Positions 1 through 7,459 of a stretch of DNA of 64,000 bases are shown piece by piece. Source of the DNA: Ahrensia sp. (lineage in GTDB: Bacteria; Pseudomonadota; Alphaproteobacteria; Rhizobiales; Rhizobiaceae). The stretch spans positions 62,001-126,000 of the forward strand of contig PAKZ01000024.1 in NCBI GenBank assembly GCA_002706335.1, given 5' to 3'. Position 1 is the first letter of the stretch, and the number at the start of each line of letters is the position of its first letter. Under the pieces are notes generated by a model that worked only from the letters and a program-made list of their open reading frames with translations, had not been told where the DNA came from and ran no database searches. The translations under genes and the position numbers were made by a program.

Positions 1-1
1 G

Positions 2-376
2 CGTTATCTCGACGCAAACTATGCCGGCGTGCTGATCATCTGGGATCGCATCTTCGGAACCTTCGTCGAGGAACTGGAGGAGGACAGGCCGCGCTATGGC
101 ATCGTCAAGAATATCGGCACGTTCAATCCCTTCAAGGTCGCCTTCCATGAATGGATCAACATGCTACGCGACGCCTTTCAGCGCGGTCTGACGTTTCGCC
201 AGCGGCTCGGATATCTGTTCATGCCGCCGGGCTGGAGCCATGACGGCAGCCGCAAGGGCTCCGGACAGCTGAAGGCGGATTATGTGCGGCTCCATCCCGA
301 TCAGGCCGGCATGCCGGGGCTGCCCGGCGGTAAGACGGCCAAAGCGCAGAGCGCAATGCCGGTCCCCGGCGAGTAG
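2..376 (+). CDS. Sterol desaturase / fatty acid hydroxylase family protein (C-terminal fragment)
   Basis: The gene enters from the left edge, so only about the last 124 residues are present, ending at TAG 374-376. The first readable residues include NYAGVLIIWDRIFGTF, typical of the C-terminal part of the membrane di-iron fatty acid hydroxylase/sterol desaturase family. The upstream His clusters that bind the iron lie outside the window. The tail after about residue 75 is polar and probably cytoplasmic. The substrate (sterol, carotenoid or acyl chain) cannot be inferred from this fragment. Confidence 0.75.
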   Translation, partial: RYLDANYAGVLIIWDRIFGTFVEELEEDRPRYGIVKNIGTFNPFKVAFHEWINMLRDAFQRGLTFRQRLGYLFMPPGWSHDGSRKGSGQLKADYVRLHPDQAGMPGLPGGKTAKAQSAMPVPGE

Positions 377-382
377 AAAGCC

Positions 383-1087
383 CTAGTCCGGCTGCAGTTC
401 CGCGATCTCCGCAGGAATGGCGGACAGGTTGGACACAACGCGATAGCGCGTATGGCCGGCCGGCTCGTCGGCGTGCTCGAGCGCCCATGTCAAGTCGTGC
501 GGAACGTGAACCGCCCAGCATCCTGCCTCCAGCGCCGGCAGGACGTCGGACTTCAGCGAATTGCCGATCATCATGCCCCGCGCCGGCCCTTGGCCATGAC
601 GGTCGAAGACGCGGCGATAAACGTCCGGCGTCTTGTCCGAGACGATCTCGACATGGTCGAAATAGTCCGCAAGGCCGGATTGGACGAGCTTGCGCTCCTG
701 ATCGAACAGATCGCCCTTGGTCACGACCAGCAGCGTGTAATGGTCGCGCAGCGCCTGCAATGTCTCGACGACGCCGGGAAGCAATTCGACCGGGTGGTCG
801 AGCATCGCTTTGCCCAGCCCCAGAATATCGCGCACGACGGCGGGAGGAAGATCGTCGCCGCAGAGCATCGTCGCCGTTTCCAGCATGGAAAGCGTGAAGC
901 CTTTGACCCCGAATCCGTAGAAGCCGATATTGCGCCGCTCGGCACCCAGCAGTTCCGCCTCGACTTTGTCCGCATCGGCGAAGGGTTCGAGCATCGAGAT
1001 GAAACGCCGCTGGCTGTCCTGAAAGAACCGTTCGTTCTGCCAGAGAGTGTCGTCGGCGTCGAAGGCGATGGCGGTTAGTGGGCGCAT
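383..1087 (-). CDS. HAD-superfamily hydrolase
   Basis: This 234-residue soluble protein carries the haloacid dehalogenase fold. Motif I is FDADDTLWQ near residues 9-17, with the nucleophile and acid/base Asp pair. Motif II is the Thr in LLVVTKGD near 123, and motif IV is the acidic region around MIGNSLKSDVLPA near 173-185. The cap after motif I is alpha-helical (C1 type). Such proteins are usually phosphatases for small phosphorylated metabolites; the substrate is not evident. It is convergent with the desaturase fragment (6 bases between stops) and lies just downstream of the phosphate transporter on the same strand. Confidence 0.85.
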   Translation of the reverse strand: MRPLTAIAFDADDTLWQNERFFQDSQRRFISMLEPFADADKVEAELLGAERRNIGFYGFGVKGFTLSMLETATMLCGDDLPPAVVRDILGLGKAMLDHPVELLPGVVETLQALRDHYTLLVVTKGDLFDQERKLVQSGLADYFDHVEIVSDKTPDVYRRVFDRHGQGPARGMMIGNSLKSDVLPALEAGCWAVHVPHDLTWALEHADEPAGHTRYRVVSNLSAIPAEIAELQPD

Positions 1088-1105
1088 GCCAAGCCTATAG
1101 ACCGA

Positions 1106-2620
1106 TCAGAAGGCCGCATCCAGAAGCAGGAAGGTTACCGCCGAGAGGGCTGCGGCGGCGGGGACGGTGACCACCCAGGCAGCGACAATGGTGGTGAAAT
1201 GCGCACGGCGAACCAGCATGCGCCGCCGCGCTTCCTCCGGTTGCGCCGCAATCGCGGGCTGCGGATCGCGGCCTTCCGTCTGCCGGCGGCGGCTGTTGTA
1301 CTTGCGGGCCATATAGTCGCGCCGACGCTTCGAGCGCGCGGTGTACCACTCGCGGAAGAAGCCCACGCCGAACACCGCGCCCACGGCGATGTGGGTCGAG
1401 GAAACCGGCAGGCCGAGCCAAGAGGCGATGATAACGGTGACAGCGGCCGACAATGCGACGCAGTAGGCGCGCATCGGATTAAGCTTGGTGATCTGCTCGC
1501 CGACCATACGGATCAGTTTTGGGCCAAACAGCAACAGGCCGAAGGAAACCCCCGCCGCTCCGATCAACATAACCCAAAAGGGGATAGACACCTTCGTCAG
1601 AACTTCTCCCGCTTCGGCGGTGTGAACGACAGCGGCGAGCGGTCCGACGGCGTTGGCGACGTCGTTGGCTCCATGAGCGAACGAGAGCAACGCGGCCGAA
1701 CAGATCAGCGGGATGTTGAAGAGTTTGCGCACCGACTGGTTGCGGTTCTCCATGCCTTCCGACTGGCGGCGGATGAGCGGGCGAGTTGTGACATATGTGA
1801 TAGCGCCTGCGGCAAGGCCGATTCCCAGGATTGCCAGGCCGTTGAGATGGATGATCTTCTTGAGACCTTTCATGGCGAGATAGGCGGTGAAGGCCGCCGC
1901 CATAATCGCGAGCAGCACAGGCACCCAACGGCGCGCCGCAGCGATCTTGTCGTCCCGATAGATGATGTTGATCTTGATGAAGGCGAGGAATGCGGCGCCG
2001 ATGATCCCGCCAAGAACGGGCGAGATGATCCAGCTTGCCGCGATCGCACCCATGGTCGGCCAGTTGACGGCGGAAAACCCGGCGGCCGCGATGCCGGCGC
2101 CCATGACCCCGCCAACCACGGAATGCGTGGTCGAGACCGGCGCACCGAGCACCGTCGCGAGGTTGACCCACATTGCCGATGAAATCAGCGCGGCCATCAT
2201 TGCCCAGATGAACGTGCCGGAATCCGCGACGGTGGCGGGATCGATGATGCCCTTGGAGATCGTGCCGACGACATCGCCGCCCGCGATCAGTGCCCCTGCG
2301 CTCTCGAACACGGCGGCGATCACCAATGCGCCGAACATCGACAGGGCCTTCGATCCCACAGCCGGGCCGACATTGTTGGCAACGTCATTCGCGCCGATAT
2401 TGAGCGCCATGTAACCGCCCAGCGTGGCGGCGGCGACGATCAGAGCGCCGTTTTGTTCCCCAATGACATAGAGCGAGGCGAAAAGGGCGGCAGCCGCGAT
2501 GAACAGGATCGCGAAGCCTGGCCGGGCGAAATCGCGCGAAACCGAGCCCGCCGCCTCTTCAAGGCGGACGAATTTATCGAGATCCTTGTCGAGTGTCTGT
2601 TTGCGTGGCGTGTCGGTCAT
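1106..2620 (-). CDS. pit: Inorganic phosphate transporter, PiT family
   Basis: The 504-residue polytopic membrane protein has two copies of the PiT signature: GANDVANNVGPAVG near residue 97 and GANDVANAVGPLAA near 317. These repeats form the substrate path of PiT symporters, which take up metal-phosphate with protons or sodium. The N-terminal ~35 residues and the loop around 425-455 are charged and cytoplasmic. A PhoU-like (DUF47) partner often precedes low-affinity PiT genes, but none is seen here. The next gene on the same strand is the HAD hydrolase, 18 bases downstream, so co-transcription is plausible. Confidence 0.92.
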   Translation of the reverse strand: MTDTPRKQTLDKDLDKFVRLEEAAGSVSRDFARPGFAILFIAAAALFASLYVIGEQNGALIVAAATLGGYMALNIGANDVANNVGPAVGSKALSMFGALVIAAVFESAGALIAGGDVVGTISKGIIDPATVADSGTFIWAMMAALISSAMWVNLATVLGAPVSTTHSVVGGVMGAGIAAAGFSAVNWPTMGAIAASWIISPVLGGIIGAAFLAFIKINIIYRDDKIAAARRWVPVLLAIMAAAFTAYLAMKGLKKIIHLNGLAILGIGLAAGAITYVTTRPLIRRQSEGMENRNQSVRKLFNIPLICSAALLSFAHGANDVANAVGPLAAVVHTAEAGEVLTKVSIPFWVMLIGAAGVSFGLLLFGPKLIRMVGEQITKLNPMRAYCVALSAAVTVIIASWLGLPVSSTHIAVGAVFGVGFFREWYTARSKRRRDYMARKYNSRRRQTEGRDPQPAIAAQPEEARRRMLVRRAHFTTIVAAWVVTVPAAAALSAVTFLLLDAAF

Positions 2621-2729
2621 ACGGGTCCTCTTCCGGGCCCTGTAACAGCTTCATGACGGTTTCCACAATCGACAACGGGGAAAAGCCCGCCACGGATTGC
2701 CGACAATCCCCGGAAAAAGGTTTTCGCGC

Positions 2730-3230
2730 TCAGGTGTAGGGCAGGGTGGGCGCGAAGGAGAGGATCAGGTCATGGAGTTCCATTTCATGAACCTGGCGCG
2801 CCGCTGTCTGGCGCGGAAACCATTGACAGTCCCGTTGGGCTTTCTCCGGCCAGTCATCCGCCTGATCGGCCACCTGCAATGCATGCACGTATACGACGCA
2901 CATGACAGATCCGCCTTCGTCGCGGACTTTCTCGTATTGATACGAACCAATCGGTTCTTCTGTGATTGGCCCGCGGATGCCGGCTTCCTCCCATGCCTCT
3001 TGTGCGGCCGAACCGGCGGATGACAGCGTGTCGTGTGGCCAGCCTTTGGGGATCACCCAACGGCCGGTGCCGCGGCTGGTCAGAAGCATCACCTCCAACG
3101 TCCCGTCGGTCATGCGCCAGGGAAGCGCGGCGTATTGGACACGCGGCGGCAGCGCCATCAAGGCCGGGAAATTGAGGACCTTGTCGGCGGCGCGTTTGAA
3201 CAAAGATGTCTTCTTGTCTCTCGCCGTCAT
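2730..3230 (-). CDS. NUDIX hydrolase (copy 1 of a tandem pair)
   Basis: The 166-residue Nudix-fold protein resembles diphosphoinositol-polyphosphate/diadenosine-polyphosphate hydrolases (RWVIPKGWPH entry). The Nudix box reads GWPHDTLSSAGSAAQEAWEE followed by AGI. The metal-binding E..EE core is present, but the usual first Glu is Leu and the usual Arg before the core is Gln. The adjacent upstream gene is a clear paralogue sharing the PKGWPHD and QEA-EEAGI blocks. A nucleoside diphosphate-linked substrate is expected from the family; which one is unknown. Confidence 0.85.
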   Translation of the reverse strand: MTARDKKTSLFKRAADKVLNFPALMALPPRVQYAALPWRMTDGTLEVMLLTSRGTGRWVIPKGWPHDTLSSAGSAAQEAWEEAGIRGPITEEPIGSYQYEKVRDEGGSVMCVVYVHALQVADQADDWPEKAQRDCQWFPRQTAARQVHEMELHDLILSFAPTLPYT

Positions 3231-3311
3231 CAGAAACGATATGGTGCGATTCGCGGAAATTACGAAGCAAAGTTCGCGTCAGGCACCCCTTTCGGCGGGG
3301 GGAATATCGCC

Positions 3312-3794
3312 TTACGGCGCAAAGGACAGGATCAGTTTGCGCAAATCCGGCTCGTCGACGGCTTCGGCGGCATCGGGGCGCAGAAACCATTTTCTCGTGC
3401 GCTGCGCTTTTTCGGGCCATCGGGGCAGCTCTTCCTCGACCTCCATCGCATGCAGATGAACGATGCATTCGATCGCATCGTCCTTGCCGAGGAATTTGAG
3501 ATAGTGAAACCGTCCGATCTCCTTCTTCGTGATCGCACCGGTTATGCCGGCTTCCTCAAATGCTTCCTGCGCGGCCGAACGCGCCGAAGACATGCCGTCA
3601 TGAGGCCAGCCTTTGGGGATCACCCAGCGACCTGTTTCGCGGCTTGTTACCAGCATGATTTCCAGCGTGCCGTCGACCCACCGCCAGGGCAGGGCACCGT
3701 GCTGAACCTTCGGGGCTGCGCTGAGTGCCTTTGCGATCCGGAAATGATGGCGCTGACGACGACGGACTTCGCGCGGTTTGTCCTTGTCGGTCAT
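3312..3794 (-). CDS. NUDIX hydrolase (copy 2 of a tandem pair)
   Basis: The 160-residue Nudix protein is paralogous to its downstream neighbour. The box GWPHDGMSSARSAAQEAFEE plus AGI again lacks the first canonical Glu (Met here) and has Gln for Arg. The ATG at 3794 is preferred; a TTG at 3800 would add two residues. An 81-base gap separates the two genes on the same strand, consistent with an operon born of tandem duplication. The N-terminus is rich in Arg and Lys. The substrate is not predictable. Confidence 0.83.
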   Translation of the reverse strand: MTDKDKPREVRRRQRHHFRIAKALSAAPKVQHGALPWRWVDGTLEIMLVTSRETGRWVIPKGWPHDGMSSARSAAQEAFEEAGITGAITKKEIGRFHYLKFLGKDDAIECIVHLHAMEVEEELPRWPEKAQRTRKWFLRPDAAEAVDEPDLRKLILSFAP

Positions 3795-3870
3795 GACCAA
3801 CTATAGGAGCGGGATCGGCCTCAGTGAAAGAGCTTCGTGCCAGTGTCGTCGAAAGATCGCGTGGAAAACA

Positions 3871-5292
3871 CTACTCGGCGGCGGCCCGCGGCCGAATTGT
3901 TTCCAGCCATGCGGCAATGTCCCGTTTGGCGCGGTCGGTCAGGGCCCGCTTTTTGGCGATTGCCTTGTCCTTGCCGCGCCAGCGTCCTTCATAGCCTTCG
4001 GGTTTTTTCAATGCGCCCTCGTCGGGGGGCGGGAAAAGTCCGAAATTGACATTCATCGGCTGGAACGAGCGTTTTTTCTCGTCTTCCGAAACGATGTGAC
4101 CGCCGGTGATATGATTGAGAAGCGCGCCGAAAGCTGTTGTCGGGGGCGGCAGGCTGATCGGTTCGCCGAGACGGTCGGCAGCGGCAAAGCGGCCCGCGAG
4201 CAGGCCTATTGCCGCTGATTCCACATAGCCCTCGCAGCCGGTGATCTGGCCGGCAAAGCGCAAGCCCGGCCTGCTCTTCAATTGCAGATCATCGCCAAGC
4301 AGGACCGGCGAGTTGAGATAGGTGTTGCGGTGCAAGCCGCCCAGACGCGCGAACTCGGCGTTCTCGAGACCCGGGATCATCCTGAATATCTCTGCCTGCG
4401 GGCCGTAGCGCAGCTTCGTCTGGAAGCCGACCATGTTGTAGAGCGTGCCGAGCGCATTGTCCTGGCGCAGCTGAACGACAGCGTAGGCCTTCTCGTCAGG
4501 CTTGTGGGCATTGGTAAGGCCCATCGGCTTCATTGGCCCGTGGCGCAGCGTTTCGCGACCGCGTTCAGCCATAACCTCGATCGGCAGGCAGCCGTCGAAA
4601 TAGGGCGTGCCCTCCCATTCGCGAAACTCGGTCTTGTCGCCGGCGACCAGCGCATCGACGAAAGCCTCGTATTGTTCGCGGTTCATTGGGCAGTTGATGT
4701 AATCCTTGCCGGTTCCGCCCGGCCCGACCTTGTCGTAGCGCGACTGGAACCAGGCAATATCCATATTGATGGTGTCGAAATGGACGATCGGCGCAATTGC
4801 GTCGAAGAAGGCGAGTGAATCCGCGCCGGTTTCGAGGGCAATCGCGTCGGCCAGTGACTGCGCCGTCAGCGGACCTGTGGCGATGATCGCGAGATCCCAG
4901 TCCTCCGGCGGAAGGCCGGTGACCTCTTCGCGAACGATTTCGATCAGAGGGTGACCGTGAAGCGCCTTGCTCACCGCGTCTGAAAAGCCGTCCCGGTCGA
5001 CCGCGAGGGCACCGCCCGCCGGAACCTGATTGGCGTCCCCCGAACGCATGATCAGCGAGTCCGCCATGCGCATTTCGGCATGAATCAGTCCGACGGCGTT
5101 ATGCTCTGAATCGTCCGAGCGGAACGAGTTGGAGCAGACCAGCTCGGCCAGACCGTCCGTCTTGTGGGCGTCCGTTCCGCGCACGCCGCGCATTTCATGC
5201 AGAATGACAGGGATGCCGCGGTTGGCGATTTGCCAGGCGGCCTCCGAGCCTGCCAGGCCGCCGCCGACGATGTGAATGGGACGTGATGTCAT
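3871..5292 (-). CDS. trmFO: Methylenetetrahydrofolate--tRNA-(uracil-5-)-methyltransferase TrmFO
   Basis: TrmFO makes ribothymidine at position 54 of tRNA, using methylenetetrahydrofolate and FADH2. The 473 residues match the family length. The N-terminus carries the FAD-binding motif [14 protein letters not shown]. Conserved Cys residues are visible in [11 protein letters not shown] (near 53) and [12 protein letters not shown] (near 200), the positions expected for the flavin-linked catalytic cysteines. The C-terminus has the [16 protein letters not shown] motif. The gene lies immediately downstream of the DUF1127/small-RNA block, whose terminator ends about 40 bases before the start codon. 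Confidence 0.96.
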   Translation of the reverse strand: MTSRPIHIVGGGLAGSEAAWQIANRGIPVILHEMRGVRGTDAHKTDGLAELVCSNSFRSDDSEHNAVGLIHAEMRMADSLIMRSGDANQVPAGGALAVDRDGFSDAVSKALHGHPLIEIVREEVTGLPPEDWDLAIIATGPLTAQSLADAIALETGADSLAFFDAIAPIVHFDTINMDIAWFQSRYDKVGPGGTGKDYINCPMNREQYEAFVDALVAGDKTEFREWEGTPYFDGCLPIEVMAERGRETLRHGPMKPMGLTNAHKPDEKAYAVVQLRQDNALGTLYNMVGFQTKLRYGPQAEIFRMIPGLENAEFARLGGLHRNTYLNSPVLLGDDLQLKSRPGLRFAGQITGCEGYVESAAIGLLAGRFAAADRLGEPISLPPPTTAFGALLNHITGGHIVSEDEKKRSFQPMNVNFGLFPPPDEGALKKPEGYEGRWRGKDKAIAKKRALTDRAKRDIAAWLETIRPRAAAE

Positions 5293-5330
5293 TGACGGGA
5301 GATAGCGCGTCGCGACAGGCGCTTCAAGAA

Positions 5331-5455
5331 ATGAAAACCCCCGCCGCGGGAGGAGGTGCGGCGGGTGCTTTACTGTCGGAACATCAACCCTGGGAGGAGG
5401 ATAGGGCGATGTTCCTCAAACCGTCAGGATCTGGGAGGAGGATAGATCCTGGCGG
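5331..5455 (-). ncRNA. CcsR/'cuckoo'-type small RNA with three CCUCCUCCC-loop hairpins, 3' of DUF1127 gene
   Basis: Read on the minus strand, this stretch folds into three successive hairpins. (1) 5455-5421: an 11-bp stem with one mismatch, loop UAUCCUCCUCCCA. (2) 5415-5378: an 8-bp outer and 4-bp inner stem, loop AUCCUCCUCCC. (3) 5365-5340: an 8-bp G+C stem, loop ACCUCCUCCC, then UUUUC, which is the Rho-independent terminator. The motif CCUCCUCCC thus sits in every loop. This is the hallmark of the CcsR/cuckoo family known from Rhodobacter and other alphaproteobacteria, whose genes follow DUF1127 genes and are processed from the shared mRNA. The motif is complementary to Shine-Dalgarno-like GGAGG. 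The exact 5' end is unknown. Confidence 0.82.
5333..5365 (-). terminator. Rho-independent terminator of the DUF1127-sRNA transcript
   Basis: The stem is 5358-5365 with 5340-5347 (GCGGCGGG/CCCGCCGC), 8 bp and all G+C, followed on the minus strand by UUUUC. The loop carries ACCUCCUCCC, so the terminator doubles as the third sRNA hairpin. It separates the DUF1127 unit from trmFO. Confidence 0.8.
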
Positions 5456-5467
5456 AAACTGAATTTA

Positions 5468-5620
5468 TCAGGCGCGGGAGGCCCGGCGCGCAATGTGCGG
5501 TATGTCTCCGCGGGCAAACCCGATATCTGCCAGTTCGCGACCGGACAGGCGGTTCAGCTCGAGAGACGTCTCGCGAAAGCGGCGCCATTCGTTGAAAGAG
5601 CGTACCAGGTTCATTTTCAT
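5468..5620 (-). CDS. DUF1127 micro-protein (copy 1)
   Basis: The 50-residue basic protein has the DUF1127 core: Trp-Arg-Arg helix, then LNRLSGRELADIGFARGDI and IARRASRA. The ATG at 5620 is chosen because the family starts just before the NLVRSFNEW segment; upstream in-frame sequence is not conserved with the second copy. DUF1127 proteins are small Arg-rich, stress-induced proteins. In Rhodobacter one (CcaF1) binds RNA and governs maturation of the CcsR RNAs downstream of it, and in Brucella and Agrobacterium they are VtlR targets. The adjoining CCUCCUCCC hairpins fit that picture. Confidence 0.88.
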   Translation of the reverse strand: MKMNLVRSFNEWRRFRETSLELNRLSGRELADIGFARGDIPHIARRASRA

Positions 5621-5677
5621 ATCCACTTCGTGGCTTCGGGGTCTGTTGTGAACTCGTCTGTTTTTGTTCACGACCCG

Positions 5678-5742
5678 AAGATAATCGATTGAAGCGATTT
5701 GATAAGTGCCGATGCTGCATTGCAGCCATGCATATTGTGCAA
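5678..5742 (-). promoter_or_regulatory. Predicted promoter and LysR-type operator of DUF1127 copy 1
   Basis: On the minus strand a -10-like TATCTT lies at 5683-5678 and a palindrome ATGCA-N5-TGCA at 5742-5728. The palindrome has the T-N11-A spacing typical of LysR-family sites and lies about 65 bases before the likely transcription start. A further 9-bp inverted repeat (TGCATTGCA 5716-5724, TGCAATGCA 5738-5746) overlaps it. The element GAACAAAAACAGA (5669-5657) in the leader is matched 12 of 13 upstream of the second DUF1127 gene. Confidence 0.6.
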
Positions 5743-5785
5743 TGCACAAATGGCTGCGTTATGATTGAGTTGGCGATTCGGCCCC

Positions 5786-5824
5786 GAAAAGAAAACACCC
5801 GCAGCCGGTTGGGCAACGGGTGTT
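5786..5824 (-). terminator. Rho-independent terminator after DUF1127 copy 2
   Basis: The stem AACACCCG/CGGGTGTT (5817-5824 with 5794-5801) is followed on the minus strand by UUCUUUUC. The 15-base loop includes CCCAACC. It ends the transcript of the second DUF1127 gene and lies before the promoter of the first copy. Confidence 0.82.
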
Positions 5825-5831
5825 GAGGTTC

Positions 5832-5869
5832 GGAGCGGCGGCCGCAAGAGGAGGGAAGGGCCGCGCTCC
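5832..5869 (-). ncRNA. Structured 3' UTR hairpin after DUF1127 copy 2, possible divergent CcsR-like RNA
   Basis: On the minus strand 5869-5864 pairs with 5837-5832 (GGAGCG/CGCTCC), continued by a 5-bp CGGCC/GGCCG stem with a bulge. The loop CUUCCCUCCUCUUGC contains CCCUCCUC, a near match to the CCUCCUCCC of the neighbouring unit. Together with the terminator hairpin this gives a two-hairpin 3' RNA of about 80 bases. Membership of the CcsR/cuckoo family is an inference; the motif is imperfect. Confidence 0.5.
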
Positions 5870-5911
5870 TAATTGCGCCGGTACCAGGGAGTAATACGCG
5901 GCGAACTATTA

Positions 5912-6067
5912 TTATACGTGCGAGAAGCCTGCGGCCTTGCGGGCGACGAACGGAATATCGCCACGATTGATGCCGAGATCGTTCAGTTCGCGTGCGGTCA
6001 GCTTGTTCAATTCGTTGCAGGTCGCCCGGTAGCGGCGCCATGCGAAATAGGAGTTTGCGAGGTTCAT
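5912..6067 (-). CDS. DUF1127 micro-protein (copy 2)
   Basis: The 51-residue protein is a paralogue of copy 1. It shares the W-R-R-[YF]-R helix, LN[KR]L[TS][AG]REL-D-G, RGDIP and an AR[KR] tail. The ATG at 6067 is preceded by AAGGA seven bases upstream, which fixes the start. Eight Arg and Lys residues sit in the helical part, in keeping with RNA binding reported for this family. It has its own promoter, operator and terminator, so the two copies are separate transcription units in tandem. Confidence 0.88.
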   Translation of the reverse strand: MNLANSYFAWRRYRATCNELNKLTARELNDLGINRGDIPFVARKAAGFSHV

Positions 6068-6115
6068 GGTCGTGTCCTTGAATGAATTCTCTGTTCTTGT
6101 TCTTGCTATGCCGCG

Positions 6116-6181
6116 TAGATAGGCAATCAGTGCTGAAAAAATAAGCGCTCGTTTCGCATGGGAGATATGCAATTTTTGCAT
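6116..6181 (-). promoter_or_regulatory. Predicted promoter and LysR-type operator of DUF1127 copy 2
   Basis: On the minus strand a -10-like TATCTA lies at 6121-6116 and the perfect palindrome ATGCAA-TTT-TTGCAT at 6181-6167, again T-N11-A. Its centre is about 65 bases upstream of the likely start site, the same geometry as at copy 1. The leader has GAACAAGAACAGA at 6102-6090. Confidence 0.6.
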
Positions 6182-6262
6182 TGCGGTAGGCGTTCCCCCA
6201 AATCCTTGTGGCTGAAATCATAGATTCATGATAACTATCTGAAAAACAGGTAAAAATGTGCC

Positions 6263-7459
6263 ATGGCGACCCTGATAGAGCGGCAGATCGACGACTGGGA
6301 AAAGCGCGGCGTGATCGATGCGGATGTCGCTTCGGCCCTGCGCGGCGATATTGGCGCCACACTCGCGGCTGGCGAAAGGAAAGGCACTCCGAAGGCGTCC
6401 CGGCGGTTTTCCTTCTTCCAGGTTGTCGCCTTCTTCGCTGCAATTTCCATTGCCGCGGCCATTCTCATTTTTATAGCCGCGAACTGGGACTATGTGCCAC
6501 GCATCGCGCGGGCAGGCGGCGTCATGGCGCTGATCGTGGCCGGCTATCTGGGTGGCGCGCTCGTCAACGCCCGATACGGGCTTCGCCGGCGGATCATTGA
6601 GGAGGCCTGCTACCTCCTCGGCGGCGCCGCCTTTGTCGGCGGCGTGGCGCTGATCGGCCAGATGTATCACATCTCGGGCGACGAGCGGGATGCGGCGCTG
6701 CTCTATGCCGCAGGGCTCGGATTTTCCGGCTTTGCCGTCCGCTCGCTCGCGCTGGCCGCGGCTGCGGCCGGCTGGATGGTCTATTGGCAGATAGACGGAC
6801 CGAACGCGGACACGATCCTGTCGCTGGAATTCCTTCTCTTCGCGGTCTCGATCGGGGCGGGTATCGGATTTGCGTCGTTCATGAAATCGGCTTGGCTGCG
6901 CCGCATTTATTATGTAGCGGGCGTGATCGGAGTGCTGCCGATCATCGGGAACTACCTCCTCGAGGCGCTCGAATGGCTCGCGGGTACGTATGACGCGATT
7001 CCGGTCAATCTGCGCATTTCCGTCTGGTTGTTCGTCTTGCTGGCAGCGGCCCTCGCGCTGGTCGTGGGCCGGTTCAGACCGACTCTGTTTTCAGGGGTTC
7101 CGGTCTTTTCATCGCGGCGCGCCGGCCGCCAATTCGCGCTGGGTCTGCTGGCAATCGCCTTTCTCCACGGCGAACTGAGCGACGATGCGGGATTGATCGT
7201 CGTGTCCAGCCTCTCCGTCCTCTACGTGTTGATCGCGCTCTATTGTTACGGCCGCGACCGTCAGGCCATCCGCTACATTTCCTATGTGGTCTTTGCCGGC
7301 GAGATACTCGTCGTCTATGGCGAGACGGTCTATTCGATGCTGGGGACGTCCGGGTTCTTCCTGGCGCTGGGCCTGGTTCTGGCTGTCGTCGCGTTCGCGG
7401 TCTATCGACTGGAACGGCTCTGGAAGGCGCGCGGCAAAAGGGAGAAGACCGATGCATAA
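6263..7459 (+). CDS. DUF2157 domain-containing membrane protein
   Basis: The 398-residue protein starts with a soluble helical segment (ATLIERQIDDWEKRGVIDAD), the DUF2157 N-terminus. From about residue 50 to 385 it has roughly ten hydrophobic segments. The function of DUF2157 is unknown. The downstream GDYXXLXY-type gene overlaps it by 8 bases; this pairing is widespread in bacteria and implies a joint envelope role. GGAGAAG just before the downstream ATG lies inside this gene. Confidence 0.85.
   Translation: MATLIERQIDDWEKRGVIDADVASALRGDIGATLAAGERKGTPKASRRFSFFQVVAFFAAISIAAAILIFIAANWDYVPRIARAGGVMALIVAGYLGGALVNARYGLRRRIIEEACYLLGGAAFVGGVALIGQMYHISGDERDAALLYAAGLGFSGFAVRSLALAAAAAGWMVYWQIDGPNADTILSLEFLLFAVSIGAGIGFASFMKSAWLRRIYYVAGVIGVLPIIGNYLLEALEWLAGTYDAIPVNLRISVWLFVLLAAALALVVGRFRPTLFSGVPVFSSRRAGRQFALGLLAIAFLHGELSDDAGLIVVSSLSVLYVLIALYCYGRDRQAIRYISYVVFAGEILVVYGETVYSMLGTSGFFLALGLVLAVVAFAVYRLERLWKARGKREKTDA

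Noticed and set aside
5390-5445. Two 15-base direct repeats considered as a CRISPR-like or iteron array
   Set aside because: Only two copies, both explained as loops and flanks of RNA hairpins with the CCUCCUCCC motif.
5424-6443. A 339-codon minus-strand frame spanning both DUF1127 genes
   Set aside because: It covers terminators and promoters in the wrong frame, is Arg-rich and lacks any domain. The two DUF1127 genes and their RNA structures explain the region.
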